Notes: generated by a model from the letters alone, not told the origin. Counted from the first letter of the stretch, positions 7,154 through 18,155 are shown. The stretch: DNA of 18,214 nt from Oscillospiraceae bacterium (GCA_017501805.1 JAFVWG010000170.1:1-18214), one strand, 5' to 3'. Numbers and translations are program-made.

Positions 7154-10100
7154 TTATGATTCGATATGCATCTGCTGCTCGATCTGCCGCAGATCGACGT
7201 GCAGGATGCGCGAAACGCCCTTTTCCTGCATCGTGACGCCGTACAGCGCATCGGCGGCTTCCATCGTGCCGCGGCGATGCGTAATGACGATGAACTGCGT
7301 TTTGTCGGAAAAAGCGCGAAGCTTCTTGTTGAATCTTGCAACGTTGTTATCGTCGAGCGCGGCGTCGATCTCGTCGAGGAGGCAGAAGGATGCCGGACGC
7401 ACCTGCAGAATCGCAAAATACAGTGCGATCGCGACGAAAGCCTTCTCACCGCCGGAGAGCAGCGTGATGGTTTTCAGCTGTTTTCCGGGCGGCTGCACGC
7501 GGATCTCGATGCCGCAGCTGAGCGGATCATTCGGATCCTCAAGCTCGAGCGACGCTTTGCCGCCGCCGAACATCTCCGTGAAGGTCGCCGTAAAGCAAGC
7601 GGAGATCTTCCCAAATTCGGCAAGGAACAGCTCTTCCATCTGCTGGGTAATGCTGCTGACGATCTGCTCCAGCTCGCGCTTCGCGTGCTGAACATCGTCG
7701 CGCTGACCTGTCAGATAGGTATAGCGTTCGTTGACACGCTCAAATTCCTCGATCGCGCCGAGGTTCGGCGTTCCGAGCGAAGAGATTCCCTTTCGCAGCT
7801 CCGCGATACGGCGGTTCGCCGCGGCGATGGATTCGACCTCGACCGCAACATCCTGCGCGGTCGTGCGCGTCAGCTCGTAGCTGTCCCAGAGCTTATCGAG
7901 AATCTGCTTTTCTTCCATGGCGGAAGTCGCCTTTTTCTGCTCCAGACGTGCGGTCTCACGTTCCATCAGAACGATTTCCTTGTTCTTTTCCTGCGCGTCA
8001 CGGTCAGCTTTTGTGCGGGTCTGCTCTACGGCGTTCCGTTCTGCAAGGAACTGCTGAAGCTCCTGTTTCTTCTCTTCGATCCGCTTCTGCTGTTCGTCGC
8101 GCAGCGCCTCATCTTCTGCAATGAGGGCGGTCAGTCGGTCGCACTCCGCTTCGAATTCCGCAATGCGTGCGTCCTTCTGGGCCTGATCGCCACGGAGCTG
8201 CTCGGTGATCGCAAGAAGCTGTTCGATACCGTTCAGCGCGGCTTCCTGCTCCGCGTCCTTCGCGGCGATCTCCATTTTCAGAGCGGTGATTTTTTCCGTC
8301 AGCTCTTTCCGTGCGCCGTCCGTTGCTCCGCTTTGGGCCTGATACTCGGAAACCTTGCGTTCAAGCAGTGCGTGATCATTGGAAAGTGCAGCAATTTCGC
8401 GGTTGAGCGCGTTCAGGCGCGCTTCGTCGCCTGCATTTCGGCTGTCGATCTCCGCGATCTCACGCTGTCTTGCGGAAAGCGCTTCGCGCAGACTTTCCAA
8501 AAGGATCTCGTACTGCCGCTTCTCGCCTTCCAGACGAAGAACGTCGTCTTCTGCCTTTCGGAGCTGCGTCTGCGCCTCGGCGGTCTGATACGCCGCTTCC
8601 TCACAAACGCGGATCGCCTCCGCGAGCTCTTCGCGGGAGGCTGCAAGGCGCTCGGCAAGCGTCTTTTGTTTTTCTTCAAGAGCGGTCAGTTCATTCGCGC
8701 GAGAAAGCATACCCGCGTTTTTGGAGGCCGAGCCGCCCGTCATCGAACCGCCGCTGTTGACGATCTGTCCGTCGAGCGTAACGATGCGGAATCTGCTGGA
8801 ATAATGCTTGCTGATCTCCGAGGCGGCGTCCAGATCCTCCGCCACGGCAACCGCGCCGAGGAGGTTGCGGATGACATTCTCGTATTTCTTGTCGTACATC
8901 ACAAGATCGGCGGCGATGCCCACGAAGCCGGGCTCTGACTCGAGACCCTTTTCGCGGATGGACCGCGGGATCATTGCTTCGATCGGTGCAAAGGTCGCTC
9001 TGCCGCCGTTGCAGCGGCTGAGGAAACGGATGCAGGCCTTGGCGGCGGAACGGGATTCCACAACGACGTCCTGCATCGCACCGCCGAGGGCGGATTCGAT
9101 CGCGAGGGAATGCTCGTTCTTCGTGCGGATGAGGTCCGAGACAGGACCGCAGACGCCGCTGAGCTGTCCGTTGGAAGCGCTGTTCATAACGATCTTGACC
9201 GCTTTGGAGAAGCCCTCATAATCGCGGCGCATTTCCTGCAGCATCGTGATGCGTGAGCGAACGGTCTTCTCTTCGATCTCCAGCTCGTCCGTCGCTGTCT
9301 GCAGGCGCTCGCGCTTTTCCTTGCGCGCGTTTTCACGAAGTGCGTAGCCGCGAATGGTGTTTTCTTCGGAAGCGGCATCCTCTCGGGCTTTTTTCAGCTG
9401 GGCAGCTGTCTGCGCCGCCTGTTCCTCGGCAGCCGACAGACGCTCCGAGAGTTCTTCGGACTCCGCGGCAAGGGAATTCTTTCTTGCAACAACTTCACTC
9501 ATCGAAGCGGATACGGAGGCAAGCTCTGCCTTTTTCGCAGAGATCTGCGTGAGCAGAAGCGCAGCCTGTGCGCTGTCACGCGCACTCATCTTTCTGCGCT
9601 CGTCTTCCGCGCCGACGGCGGTCTCAAATTCGGAGGTCGCCCGGAGCAGCTGCTCCTGCAGGGCTTCCACCTCTGCACGGATCTCTTCGATCCGCGTCTT
9701 GTGCGTTTCGATTTTCTCCTGAACACCGGAGGTCTGCTTCTTCTGATCGGCGATCTCATCGCGCAGACGTTCAAGGTTTTCCTTGCTGTTCTGCAGGTTC
9801 GTGCGATCGACGGAGAGCTTTGTCTCTGTCTGCTGAAGCGCGGACTCCTGTTCGGAGATCCTGTCGCGCTTCTCATCGGCCTGCAGGGTCATCTGATTGA
9901 GCTGAAGAAGCGACTGCTCGGCGGCGGCATAGAGGCGGTTGAGTTCATCGTGCTGCTGTTCCAGAACAAACGCAGCGGATGTGTAGTCTTCTTCCGCCTT
10001 CTTTGCGGTTTTGGCAAGCTTGTCCAGCGTGTCGAGCCAAACGGTCACTTCCAGACCCTTGAGCTCGTCACGGAAGTGAAGATATTTCTTTGCCTGCTCC

Positions 10101-10726
10101 GCCTGCTTACGCAGAGGACCGACCTGCAGCTCCAGCTCGGAGATCTTGTCACCGATGCGGAGCAGATTGTCCTCGGTGTTGGCGAGCCTGCGTTCCGTTT
10201 CTTCCTTGCGGTGGCGGTACTTCGAGATGCCGGCAGCTTCTTCGAAGATCTCTCGCCTGTCGGTGCTCTTGAGGGAGACGATCTCATCGATTCGTCCCTG
10301 TCCGATGTTGGAATAGCCCTCGCGTCCGAGTCCGGTGTCCATAAACAGCTCGGAAATATCGCGCAGACGCGCACTCTGGCGGTTGATATAGTATTCGCTC
10401 TCGCCGGAGCGATAATACCTGCGCGTGATGGCAACTTCGGGCGCTTCAATGCGAAAAACACCGTCGCTGTTGTCCAGCGTAAGCGTTGCCTCGGCAAAAC
10501 CGAGCGCGGGGCGGGACTGCGTACCGCCGAAAATGACGTCTTCCATCTTGGCGCCGCGCAGCTCTTTTGTGCGCATTTCGCCCATAACCCAGCGGATGGC
10601 GTCGGATATATTCGATTTTCCGCTTCCGTTCGGGCCGACGATCGCGGTGATGTCGTCGTCAAATCGGATGAGCGTTCGATCGGCAAAGGATTTGAATCCC
10701 TGCAGCTCAAGGCTCTTCAGATACAC
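7154..10726 (-). CDS. smc: Chromosome segregation protein SMC
   Basis: SMC ATPase, which with ScpA and ScpB extrudes DNA loops and organises the chromosome. The protein is 1190 residues from the chosen start. Layout: N-terminal head with Walker A GPNGSGKS (31-38); first coiled coil (about 165-500, Glu/Lys/Gln-rich heptads); hinge (about 500-665, with GVCGPVSDLI and SGGSMTGGSA); second coiled coil; C-terminal head with signature LSGGEKA (1090-1096) and Walker B FCLLDEIDAALD (from 1114). I start at GTG 10726 (reads MYLKSLELQGFKSF, the family's usual beginning) rather than TTG 10732, because the SD is 8 nt from the GTG but only 2 nt from the TTG. It is first in a nine-gene run driven by the promoter at 10759-10787. 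Confidence 0.97.
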   Translation of the reverse strand: MYLKSLELQGFKSFADRTLIRFDDDITAIVGPNGSGKSNISDAIRWVMGEMRTKELRGAKMEDVIFGGTQSRPALGFAEATLTLDNSDGVFRIEAPEVAITRRYYRSGESEYYINRQSARLRDISELFMDTGLGREGYSNIGQGRIDEIVSLKSTDRREIFEEAAGISKYRHRKEETERRLANTEDNLLRIGDKISELELQVGPLRKQAEQAKKYLHFRDELKGLEVTVWLDTLDKLAKTAKKAEEDYTSAAFVLEQQHDELNRLYAAAEQSLLQLNQMTLQADEKRDRISEQESALQQTETKLSVDRTNLQNSKENLERLRDEIADQKKQTSGVQEKIETHKTRIEEIRAEVEALQEQLLRATSEFETAVGAEDERRKMSARDSAQAALLLTQISAKKAELASVSASMSEVVARKNSLAAESEELSERLSAAEEQAAQTAAQLKKAREDAASEENTIRGYALRENARKEKRERLQTATDELEIEEKTVRSRITMLQEMRRDYEGFSKAVKIVMNSASNGQLSGVCGPVSDLIRTKNEHSLAIESALGGAMQDVVVESRSAAKACIRFLSRCNGGRATFAPIEAMIPRSIREKGLESEPGFVGIAADLVMYDKKYENVIRNLLGAVAVAEDLDAASEISKHYSSRFRIVTLDGQIVNSGGSMTGGSASKNAGMLSRANELTALEEKQKTLAERLAASREELAEAIRVCEEAAYQTAEAQTQLRKAEDDVLRLEGEKRQYEILLESLREALSARQREIAEIDSRNAGDEARLNALNREIAALSNDHALLERKVSEYQAQSGATDGARKELTEKITALKMEIAAKDAEQEAALNGIEQLLAITEQLRGDQAQKDARIAEFEAECDRLTALIAEDEALRDEQQKRIEEKKQELQQFLAERNAVEQTRTKADRDAQEKNKEIVLMERETARLEQKKATSAMEEKQILDKLWDSYELTRTTAQDVAVEVESIAAANRRIAELRKGISSLGTPNLGAIEEFERVNERYTYLTGQRDDVQHAKRELEQIVSSITQQMEELFLAEFGKISACFTATFTEMFGGGKASLELEDPNDPLSCGIEIRVQPPGKQLKTITLLSGGEKAFVAIALYFAILQVRPASFCLLDEIDAALDDNNVARFNKKLRAFSDKTQFIVITHRRGTMEAADALYGVTMQEKGVSRILHVDLRQIEQQMHIES

Positions 10727-10734
10727 AGGCAATA

Positions 10735-10740
10735 CCTCTC
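10735..10740 (-). promoter_or_regulatory. Shine-Dalgarno site that selects the smc GTG start
   Basis: The minus strand reads GAGAGG. It lies 8 nt before GTG (10726) and 2 nt before the in-frame TTG (10732). Normal spacing favours the GTG. Confidence 0.7.
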
Positions 10741-10758
10741 TAAATTACAATCCTAAAC

Positions 10759-10787
10759 ATTTTAACAATTTTCGTCATGAAATGCAA
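10759..10787 (-). promoter_or_regulatory. Probable sigma-A-type promoter of the smc operon
   Basis: On the minus strand, a -35-like TTGCAT (10782-10787) is followed by a 17-nt spacer and a -10 TAAAAT (10759-10764). A TG dinucleotide one base before the -10 makes it an extended -10. The surroundings are AT-rich, unlike the flanking coding DNA. The predicted transcript would start near 10752, giving a leader of about 25 nt to the smc GTG. The site lies downstream of the rnc hairpin, so it would restart transcription for smc through leuS. The -35 matches consensus at only three positions. No start-site data. Confidence 0.75.
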
Positions 10788-10821
10788 GTAAAAATGCGGT
10801 CTCACGCCGCCTGTTCTCTGT

Positions 10822-10864
10822 AAAGGGAAAAGCCGCGGGATCTCAGAAAGATCCCGCGGCTTTT
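10822..10864 (-). terminator. Rho-independent terminator after rnc
   Basis: A perfect 16-bp inverted repeat (10828-10843 with 10849-10864) encloses a 5-nt loop. The stem is a GC-rich 12-bp core flanked by AAAA/TTTT. On the minus strand the T-run is TTTT, then CCC, then TTT, so the U-tract is interrupted. The hairpin begins at the last base of the rnc stop codon. The symmetric A/T flanks could also stop plus-strand transcription, though no plus-strand gene is seen. Confidence 0.85.
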
Positions 10865-11553
10865 CAAAGCGTTTCGTTCGGATACAGGGCTTCGATCGCG
10901 TTTTTTGCCGAGTCCTGCTCCGCGCGTTTTTTGCTTCTGCCGCTGCCCTGTCCGACGATCTTGCCGTTGAGCAGCGCTTTGACTGTGAATTGTTTGTCGT
11001 GATCCGGACCGGACTCCTCGACCAGAACGTAGTGGATCGTCTTGCCCTTCTCCCGCTGCACAAGCTCCTGAAAGCGCGTCTTGTAGTCGATGCTGCGCCG
11101 GTCGGCGATGAAGCCGTTCTTCAGGATCAGGCGATCAATGATCGTCTCCGCCGCGGAAAGCCCTCCGTCAAGGTACGCAGCCGCGATCACGGATTCCATC
11201 GCGTCGGAAGTGATGCTGCTGCGCTTTCTTCCGCCGGACTGGTCTTCGCCGCTTCCGAGGCGCAGATAGTCGCCAAGCCCAACGCCTGCAGCTGCCGCCG
11301 CGAGATTGGTCTCGCAGACGAGGTCGGCACGGAGCTTCGTCAGCTCACCCTCGGGTCTGTCGGGAAAGCTGCTGTAGAGCTTCTTCGCAACGATAAAGCC
11401 GAGGACGGAATCACCGAGGAATTCCAGTCTCTCGTTGTCCCTGCAGCCTTCCGCGCGGCGTTCGTTGGCGTAGGAGCTATGCGTCAGTGCCAGCTCCAGA
11501 TAAGCGCGGTCGGAAAAGGTGTAGCCGATCTTCTCTTCGAGCTTACTGTACAT
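10864..11553 (-). CDS. rnc: Ribonuclease III
   Basis: Double-strand-specific endoribonuclease that processes rRNA precursors and structured mRNAs. The 229 residues contain the catalytic RNase III domain (about 1-145) with signature NERLEFLGDS (40-49). Metal-binding acids E41, E44, D48, D117 and E120 fit the known pattern. A double-stranded-RNA-binding domain follows (about 155-225), ending KKRAEQDSAKNAIEALY. ATG at 11553 has AAAGGAG 6 nt upstream and lies inside the plsX 3' end, an 11-nt overlap. Firmicutes often have acpP directly before rnc; it is absent here. A strong hairpin follows immediately, so rnc is last in its transcript. Confidence 0.97.
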   Translation of the reverse strand: MYSKLEEKIGYTFSDRAYLELALTHSSYANERRAEGCRDNERLEFLGDSVLGFIVAKKLYSSFPDRPEGELTKLRADLVCETNLAAAAAGVGLGDYLRLGSGEDQSGGRKRSSITSDAMESVIAAAYLDGGLSAAETIIDRLILKNGFIADRRSIDYKTRFQELVQREKGKTIHYVLVEESGPDHDKQFTVKALLNGKIVGQGSGRSKKRAEQDSAKNAIEALYPNETL

Positions 11554-12563
11554 TTCCGTTCTCCTTTGCGGGGGCCATCAGCTCCGCTGCCTGTGAAATG
11601 CGGGACGCAAGGTCCGCGCGGACGGTCTCGATCGCAAGATATATCGCGGTCTCGATCGCTCTGCGGTCGGACGAGCCGTGCGCTTTGATGACGGGCTTTT
11701 TCAGTCCGATAAACGCCGTTCCACCCGTCTCACGGTAGTCGAGCATTTTTTTGAAATCGCGGATGCCGCCCTTGCAGATGAGCGCAGCGATCTTGGTGAG
11801 AAGGTTCTTTTTGAACATATTGCGGATCATTCCGCTGAGGAAGAGTGCTGTACCCTCGACGGTCTTGAGCAGGACGTTTCCCGAGAAGCCGTCCGAAACG
11901 AGAACATCCGCGCCGCCGAGCAGCGCCTCTCTCGCCTCGAGATTTCCGATGAAATTGATGCGTCCGCTTTCGCCCGCAGCTTTCAGAAGTGCGTAGGCTT
12001 CCTTCTGGAGCGTGCCGCCCTTGGTGTCCTCCACGCCGATGTTCAAAAGCGCAACGCGTGGCTTTTCGATGCCAAGTGCGGTCTCCGCATAAAACGAACC
12101 CATAGCGGCGAACTGCAGAAGAAACTCCGGTGTGCACTCGGCGTTCGCGCCGCAGTCCATCAGAACGCACTTGCCCGTCTTCGTCGGAAGCACGGGACCG
12201 AGCGCGGCTCTGCGGATGCCCTTGCAGCGCTTGACGATCAGCGTTGCCGCCGTCAGGAGCGCGCCGGTGCTTCCCGCCGAGACAAAAGCATCTCCAAGAT
12301 CATCCGCAAGCATCCTCAGTCCGACGATCATAGACGACTGCGGATGTTTTTTGATAACGGTTGCCGGATCGTCGTGCATATCCACGACGTCCTCGGCGTT
12401 TGCGATCTCCATCCCCTTCGGAAGGGTGTCGATGCCGTTCCGGCTGAGGATCTCAAGGATCTGCGAGCCTGCGCCCACGAGGACGAGCTCAGCATCCGTA
12501 TGCGCCGCGGCGTCCACTGCTCCCAGCACGATCTGTTCCGGCGCGTTGTCGCCGCCCATGGCG

Positions 12564-12580
<17 letters not shown>
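11543..12580 (-). CDS. plsX: Phosphate acyltransferase PlsX
   Basis: Peripheral membrane enzyme that converts acyl-ACP and phosphate to acyl-phosphate, the acyl donor for PlsY in phospholipid synthesis. I start at TTG 12580, giving 345 residues that open MKILIDAMGGDNAPE, the canonical PlsX beginning. Further family sequence: DAFVSAGSTGALL, LMDCGANAECTPEFLLQFA, ALLNIGVEDTKGG, FIGNLEARE and VSDGFSGNVLLKT. A longer frame reaches 12643, but its extra residues look like nothing in the family and lie within trmFO. AAGGAG is 10 nt from the TTG and only 1 nt from an in-frame GTG at 12589. The gene overlaps trmFO by 17 nt and rnc by 11 nt. Confidence 0.95.
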
Positions 12581-13900
<1,320 letters not shown>

Positions 13901-13904
<4 letters not shown>

Positions 13905-16105
13905 GCCTTTTTTCCTTTAGACGGCGACTTACGCGAAGTCGTTTTCTTTTTCTCGGGCACGGTCTTTTTCTCTTCACCGTCGTCGGTCTTCTTTTTGTAG
14001 TATCCGCGCTTGTCCTCAGGCAGGAAGTTTTCGCAGTTCGGGTTGATGCAGAAGGGTTTCATTCTGCCCTTGCCCGCACGTTTGAACATCGTCTCCTTGC
14101 AGACCGGGCAGTCCTCTGCGGTCGGCACGTCCCAGCTCATAAAGCCGCAGGCTGCGCCCTTTTCGCAGGCGTAGTACGGATGTCCGTTTTTCGAGGTTCG
14201 CTTGAGGATACCGCTGCCGCACTTCGGGCAGCGTCCCGGCATATGCTCAACGATGGGTTTTGTGTTCTTGCACTCGGGGTAGCCCGGGCAGGCGAGGAAT
14301 TTTCCGAAGGGACCGATCTTGACGACCATATTCCGTCCGCAAATATCGCAGATCTCATCGGAGACCTCGTCCGGTACGCGGATGCGCGTGTCGCGGAGAG
14401 CTTCCTCCGCAGACGCAAGCTCTTTGCTGAAGCCCGTGTAGAAGTCGCGCAGAACCGCCTTCCAGGAAATGCTGCCGTCCTCGATCTTATCGAGCCGCTG
14501 TTCCATTTCCGCCGTGAATTCGACGCCGATGATGTCTGTGAAGTAGATCATCAGCATCTGGTCGTTGATCGTCTGTCCGAGCGGCGTCGGATACAGGCGC
14601 TTGTCCTTTTTCAGAACATACTCCTTGTTTTCGATCGTGGAGACGATCGTTGCGTAGGTCGACGGTCTGCCGATGCCCTTTTCTTCCATAGCACGCACAA
14701 GAGTAGCTTCCGTATAGCGTGCGGGGGGCTGGGTGAAATGCTGCTGTTTGTTTGCATCTTTGCACAGCAGGCGTTCGCCCTCGGTGAGATCCGGAAGCGC
14801 CGTGTCGGGCTCCTGAACTTCGTCGTCCTTACCCTCTTCGTAGATTGCCGTAAAGCCGGCAAATTTCATCGTCTGATTGCTTGCGTGGAAGACGTGCTCA
14901 CCGCAGGTGAGATCGACCGCGACGGCGTCATAGAGCACGCACGCCATCTGAGAAGCGATAAAGCGATCCCAGATCAGCTTATACAGGCGGTACTGATCCT
15001 TGCTGAGGTCTCCGCGGATCTTTTCCGGATCGAGCGAGAGATTGCTCGGACGGATCGCTTCGTGCGCGTCCTGCGCGTTTCCTTTCGACTTGAAGCGGCG
15101 CGGCGAACCGTTGTAGTACGCATCGCCGAAATGGCTTTTGATATACTCACCGGCTGCCGAGAGCGCTTCTTCGGAGATGCGCTGGGAGTCGGTACGCATA
15201 TAGGTGATAAGACCCACGGAGTCCTCGCCGGTCACCTCAACGCCTTCATAGAGCTGCTGCGCGACCGACATCGTATAGCGCGGGGTCATATTGAGCTTTC
15301 TTGAAGCCTCCTGCTGGAGTGTGGACGTGATGAACGGAGGTGCGGGAGAACGCTTTTTCTCCGTCTTTTTGACGGTGGTGACGAGGAATTCCTTACCCTT
15401 TACATCGGCGATCACAGCGTCCGCAGCGCCCTCATTCGCAAGCTCCTGCTTCTTGGGGCTGCCGTAGTACTGCGCGGAGAGCTTTCCTTCTTTTCCGACG
15501 CGCTCAAGCAGAGATTCGATCGTCCAGAATTCCTTCTGTTCGAATGCGTTGATCTCCTTCTCGCGGTCGACGACCAGACGCACGGCAACAGACTGCACAC
15601 GACCCGCGGAAAGTCCTTTGCGGACTTTTTTCCACAGCAGCGGGCTGAGCTTGTAGCCGACGATTCGGTCCAGCACACGACGCGCCTGCTGGGCATCGAC
15701 CAGATTATAGTCGATCCCGCGCGGAGCTTCGATCGCCTTCTGCACGACGCTGCGCGTGATCTCATTGAAGGTCACACGGAGGATCTTGTTCTCGGGGATC
15801 TCCAGCAGCTCTTTCAGATGCCAGGAGATCGCTTCACCTTCACGGTCCGGGTCGGTTGCGAGATAGACGTTTTCTGCGGTTTCCGCACAGCGCTTCAGCT
15901 CTGCAATGACCTTTTCCTTACCGGGCATCGCCTGATACTGCACGGCAAAATCGTTGTCGAAATCCACGCCCATCGTGCTCTTGGGAAGATCGCGAAGATG
16001 TCCCATACTCGCCTTGACGAGGAAGTCCTTTCCGAGATATTTTTCGATCGTCTTCGCCTTGGACGGCGACTCTACGATCACAAGATTCTTTACGTTATTA
16101 GCCAT
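13901..16105 (-). CDS. topA: DNA topoisomerase I (type IA)
   Basis: Relaxes negative supercoils by single-strand passage. The 734 residues show the TOPRIM domain with E12 in VESPSKAKTIEKYLG and ATDPDREGEA (D85, D87). The active-site tyrosine is Y302 in VGLITYMRTDSQRIS. Three four-cysteine zinc ribbons follow in the C-terminal part: CDIC...CPGYPEC, CPKC...CEKGAAC, CPVC...CINPNC. A Lys-rich tail closes the protein. ATG at 16105 has GGAGG 6 nt upstream and overlaps the dprA stop by 8 nt. The dprA-topA-trmFO order is typical of Firmicutes. Confidence 0.98.
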
Positions 16106-17300
16106 GAGAATCCTCCGTAGTCAATTTATCGCTCAAACCGAATCGGTGTCCCGGATAACGGCGCAGATATCCGCGGATCTCCAGAAGTGTCACAGTGCCG
16201 GAGACCTGTCCTGCCGGGATCGAGGATTGTTCGATGATGCTGTCCGCATCCAAAGGACCGTCCGCCAGCAGCCGCAGCAGTGCGGCTTCCTCCTCGCTGA
16301 CGCCGCGGATCGCGTCCTCAAGTGCGGTCTTTACGACCTTACCGGGCGCGGGTCGGGGCTGAGCGGGTACTTCGTTTTCGGTCGGTGGTGCGGGAGTCGG
16401 TTCGTAGGTTGTATCGAGTCCGGCATATCTGCCGGCGTACTCATTCAATATGTCGTAGCTGCTTTCAACCAGGATCGCTCCGCTTTTCAGCAGCGAGATG
16501 TTGCCGGATGCGGAGTCTGTGCCGAGATTTGCGGGGATCGTAAAGACATCTCTTCCCTCTTCGAGGGCGATCCGCGCCGTGATCATCGCTCCGCTCTGTT
16601 TGGGAGCCTCCACCAGAAGGACGCCTTGACAAAGACCGCACAGAATGCGGTTTCGTATCGGAAAATGCTCTCCGAGCGGCGGCGTTCCCGGCGGATACTC
16701 CGAAAGGAGGCAGCCGCGCTTGCGGATGTCATCAAAAAGCACCTTGTTCTCTGCGGGATAGGCAACATCCGTTCCGCAGCCAAGCACGGCGATAACCGGA
16801 TGGTCACCCGTCAGAGCGCCGAGCAGCGCCTGTGTATCCGCTCCGCGTGCGCCGCCGGAGACCACAACAATCCTGCTTCTGGCCAACTGATAGCCGAGCC
16901 GCTTTGCGTGCATCAATCCGTATGCCGAGGCGTGTCTGCTTCCGACGACTGCAATGGACACCTGATCGTCCAGCTTGGGGAACGTGCCTTCGTAGTAAAG
17001 CATCAGGGGCGGATTCGCGATGTTCTTCAGCCGCTCGGGATAGTTCGCATCCTGCCAGGTGAGGATGGAGATGCGCTTTTCATCACAGCGCGCAAGGATC
17101 GACTTTGCGGCAGTCAGGTCCTTATCGCACAGAGAGGCAAGCTCCCGCTGCTGCAGCTCCGCAGCCGCTTTCAGCGCATCGGCATCCGCAAGGTATACCT
17201 CCTGCGGAGAGCCGAATCGTTCCAATAGCGCAAGCTGACGCTCACCTCTGAGATATTTTCTCGTGCTGAGCCAAATCCAATATTGAAGCAATGCGTACAC
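16098..17300 (-). CDS. dprA: DNA-processing protein DprA (Smf)
   Basis: Binds incoming single-stranded DNA during natural transformation and loads RecA. The 400 residues show an N-terminal helical region (about 1-110) and an extended Rossmann fold (about 113-285) with VVGSRHASAYG, VVSGGARGADTQAL, VLGCGTDVAYPAEN, GEHFPIRNRILCGL and EAPKQSGAMITARIALEEGRDVFTIP. A Pro-rich linker (about 300-320) leads to a winged-helix domain (about 335-388). The start is GTG at 17300; its SD is weak (AGAAAGA), so a slightly different start is possible. It sits 15 nt after the RNA methyltransferase gene. dprA is widespread even in bacteria not known to be competent, so it does not by itself prove competence. Confidence 0.95.
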   Translation of the reverse strand: MYALLQYWIWLSTRKYLRGERQLALLERFGSPQEVYLADADALKAAAELQQRELASLCDKDLTAAKSILARCDEKRISILTWQDANYPERLKNIANPPLMLYYEGTFPKLDDQVSIAVVGSRHASAYGLMHAKRLGYQLARSRIVVVSGGARGADTQALLGALTGDHPVIAVLGCGTDVAYPAENKVLFDDIRKRGCLLSEYPPGTPPLGEHFPIRNRILCGLCQGVLLVEAPKQSGAMITARIALEEGRDVFTIPANLGTDSASGNISLLKSGAILVESSYDILNEYAGRYAGLDTTYEPTPAPPTENEVPAQPRPAPGKVVKTALEDAIRGVSEEEAALLRLLADGPLDADSIIEQSSIPAGQVSGTVTLLEIRGYLRRYPGHRFGLSDKLTTEDSHG

Positions 17301-17315
17301 CCATATCTTTCTGTC

Positions 17316-18074
17316 TTATTCGGGACGGTCTCTTCGAAGCTCCCAAAGAATGATCGAGGCGGCGACAGCCGCGTTGAGAGACTCGCATCGTTCGTTCATC
17401 GGGATGATGATCTCCCTGTCCGCGGCACGGAGGAACGTTTCGCAGATGCCTCTTCCCTCGTTGCCGATGATCACTGCGCCGTCCAAAGGTGCGCTGCGGA
17501 TATCCTCCGCACGCGGGGTGAGGGCGGCGGCGATCAGCGGGATGCCCGCCGACCTTGCTTCGCAAATGATCTCTTCGCGGGATGCGCGCACGGTGCGGGT
17601 GCGGAAGAGCGCGCCCATCGTTGCGCGGACCGTTTTTTGATTCCAGAGATCCGCACAACCCTCGGAGAGCACGACCGGCACCTGCATTGCATCCGCCGTG
17701 CGCAGGATCGTTCCGAGGTTGCCGGGGTCCTGCAGTTCGTCAAGGATCAGCGTGCCACGCGTGATCCGAAGCGGTTCCTGCTCGGGGATCCTGCAGGTGA
17801 ACAGCGCTCCCTGCGGCGCCTCCATCGGCGAGACGGACTGCATAACATCGGACGGTACGCGGACCACACGTACATCATCCGCCAGATCCGGGAGCTCCAC
17901 ACCATCTGTCAGGATCACTGCCGTGATCGGAAACTTCCAGCAGATCGCCTCGCGCAGGAGCTTTACGCCGTCAGCGGCAAACTCCCCCTTCGCCTGTCTG
18001 TACGCACGGGAGGAGAAAAGCTTTCTCACGTGGACAAGAAGCGGATTATGGCGGCTTGTGACTGTTTCGATCAT
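17316..18074 (-). CDS. TrmH/SpoU-family RNA 2'-O-methyltransferase
   Basis: SPOUT-fold, SAM-dependent enzyme that methylates ribose 2'-OH in rRNA or tRNA. The 252 residues carry an N-terminal substrate-binding domain (SRHNPLLVHVRKL, then KGEFAADGVKLLREA). The three SpoU motifs follow: DELQDPGNLGTILRTADA (112-129, with N119 and R125), VIIGNEGRGI (201-210) and IPMNERCESLNAAVAASI (224-241). I start at ATG 18074, with TGGAG 8 nt upstream. A longer frame to 18131 would add 19 residues running through the upstream hairpin and is unlikely. The target nucleotide cannot be assigned; the protein resembles the YsgA-like subgroup. It is first in the run that continues through dprA to rnc. I see no clear promoter in the 80 nt upstream. 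Confidence 0.93.
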   Translation of the reverse strand: MIETVTSRHNPLLVHVRKLFSSRAYRQAKGEFAADGVKLLREAICWKFPITAVILTDGVELPDLADDVRVVRVPSDVMQSVSPMEAPQGALFTCRIPEQEPLRITRGTLILDELQDPGNLGTILRTADAMQVPVVLSEGCADLWNQKTVRATMGALFRTRTVRASREEIICEARSAGIPLIAAALTPRAEDIRSAPLDGAVIIGNEGRGICETFLRAADREIIIPMNERCESLNAAVAASIILWELRRDRPE

Positions 18075-18120
18075 AGAATGCACTCCAGTAAGCGGGTGTG
18101 GGGATGTGTTTCGGTTATCG

Positions 18121-18147
18121 AAATGAGGCATAGTTCCCTATGCCTCA
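18121..18147 (-). terminator. Hairpin after the upstream gene, probable weak terminator
   Basis: A 10-bp perfect stem (18124-18133 with 18138-18147) has a 4-nt loop. On the minus strand the loop is GGAA, a stable GNRA tetraloop, which points to a minus-strand RNA hairpin. It begins 8 nt after the TAG stop of the upstream gene. Only TTT follows the stem before CG, so termination may be partial, allowing read-through into the trmH-like gene. Confidence 0.5.
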
Positions 18148-18155
18148 CTCTTTTC

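Noticed and set aside
7166..8938. 590-codon plus-strand frame opposite smc
   Set aside because: The opposite strand encodes the SMC coiled coils, hinge and C-terminal head with all motifs. The plus frame shows no domain or initiation signal.
17242..17658. 138-codon minus-strand frame overlapping the trmH-like/dprA junction, including an ATG at 17304
   Set aside because: It lies out of frame with both neighbours, which have full family motifs across the same bases. Its translation is Arg/Gly/His-rich and unrecognisable.
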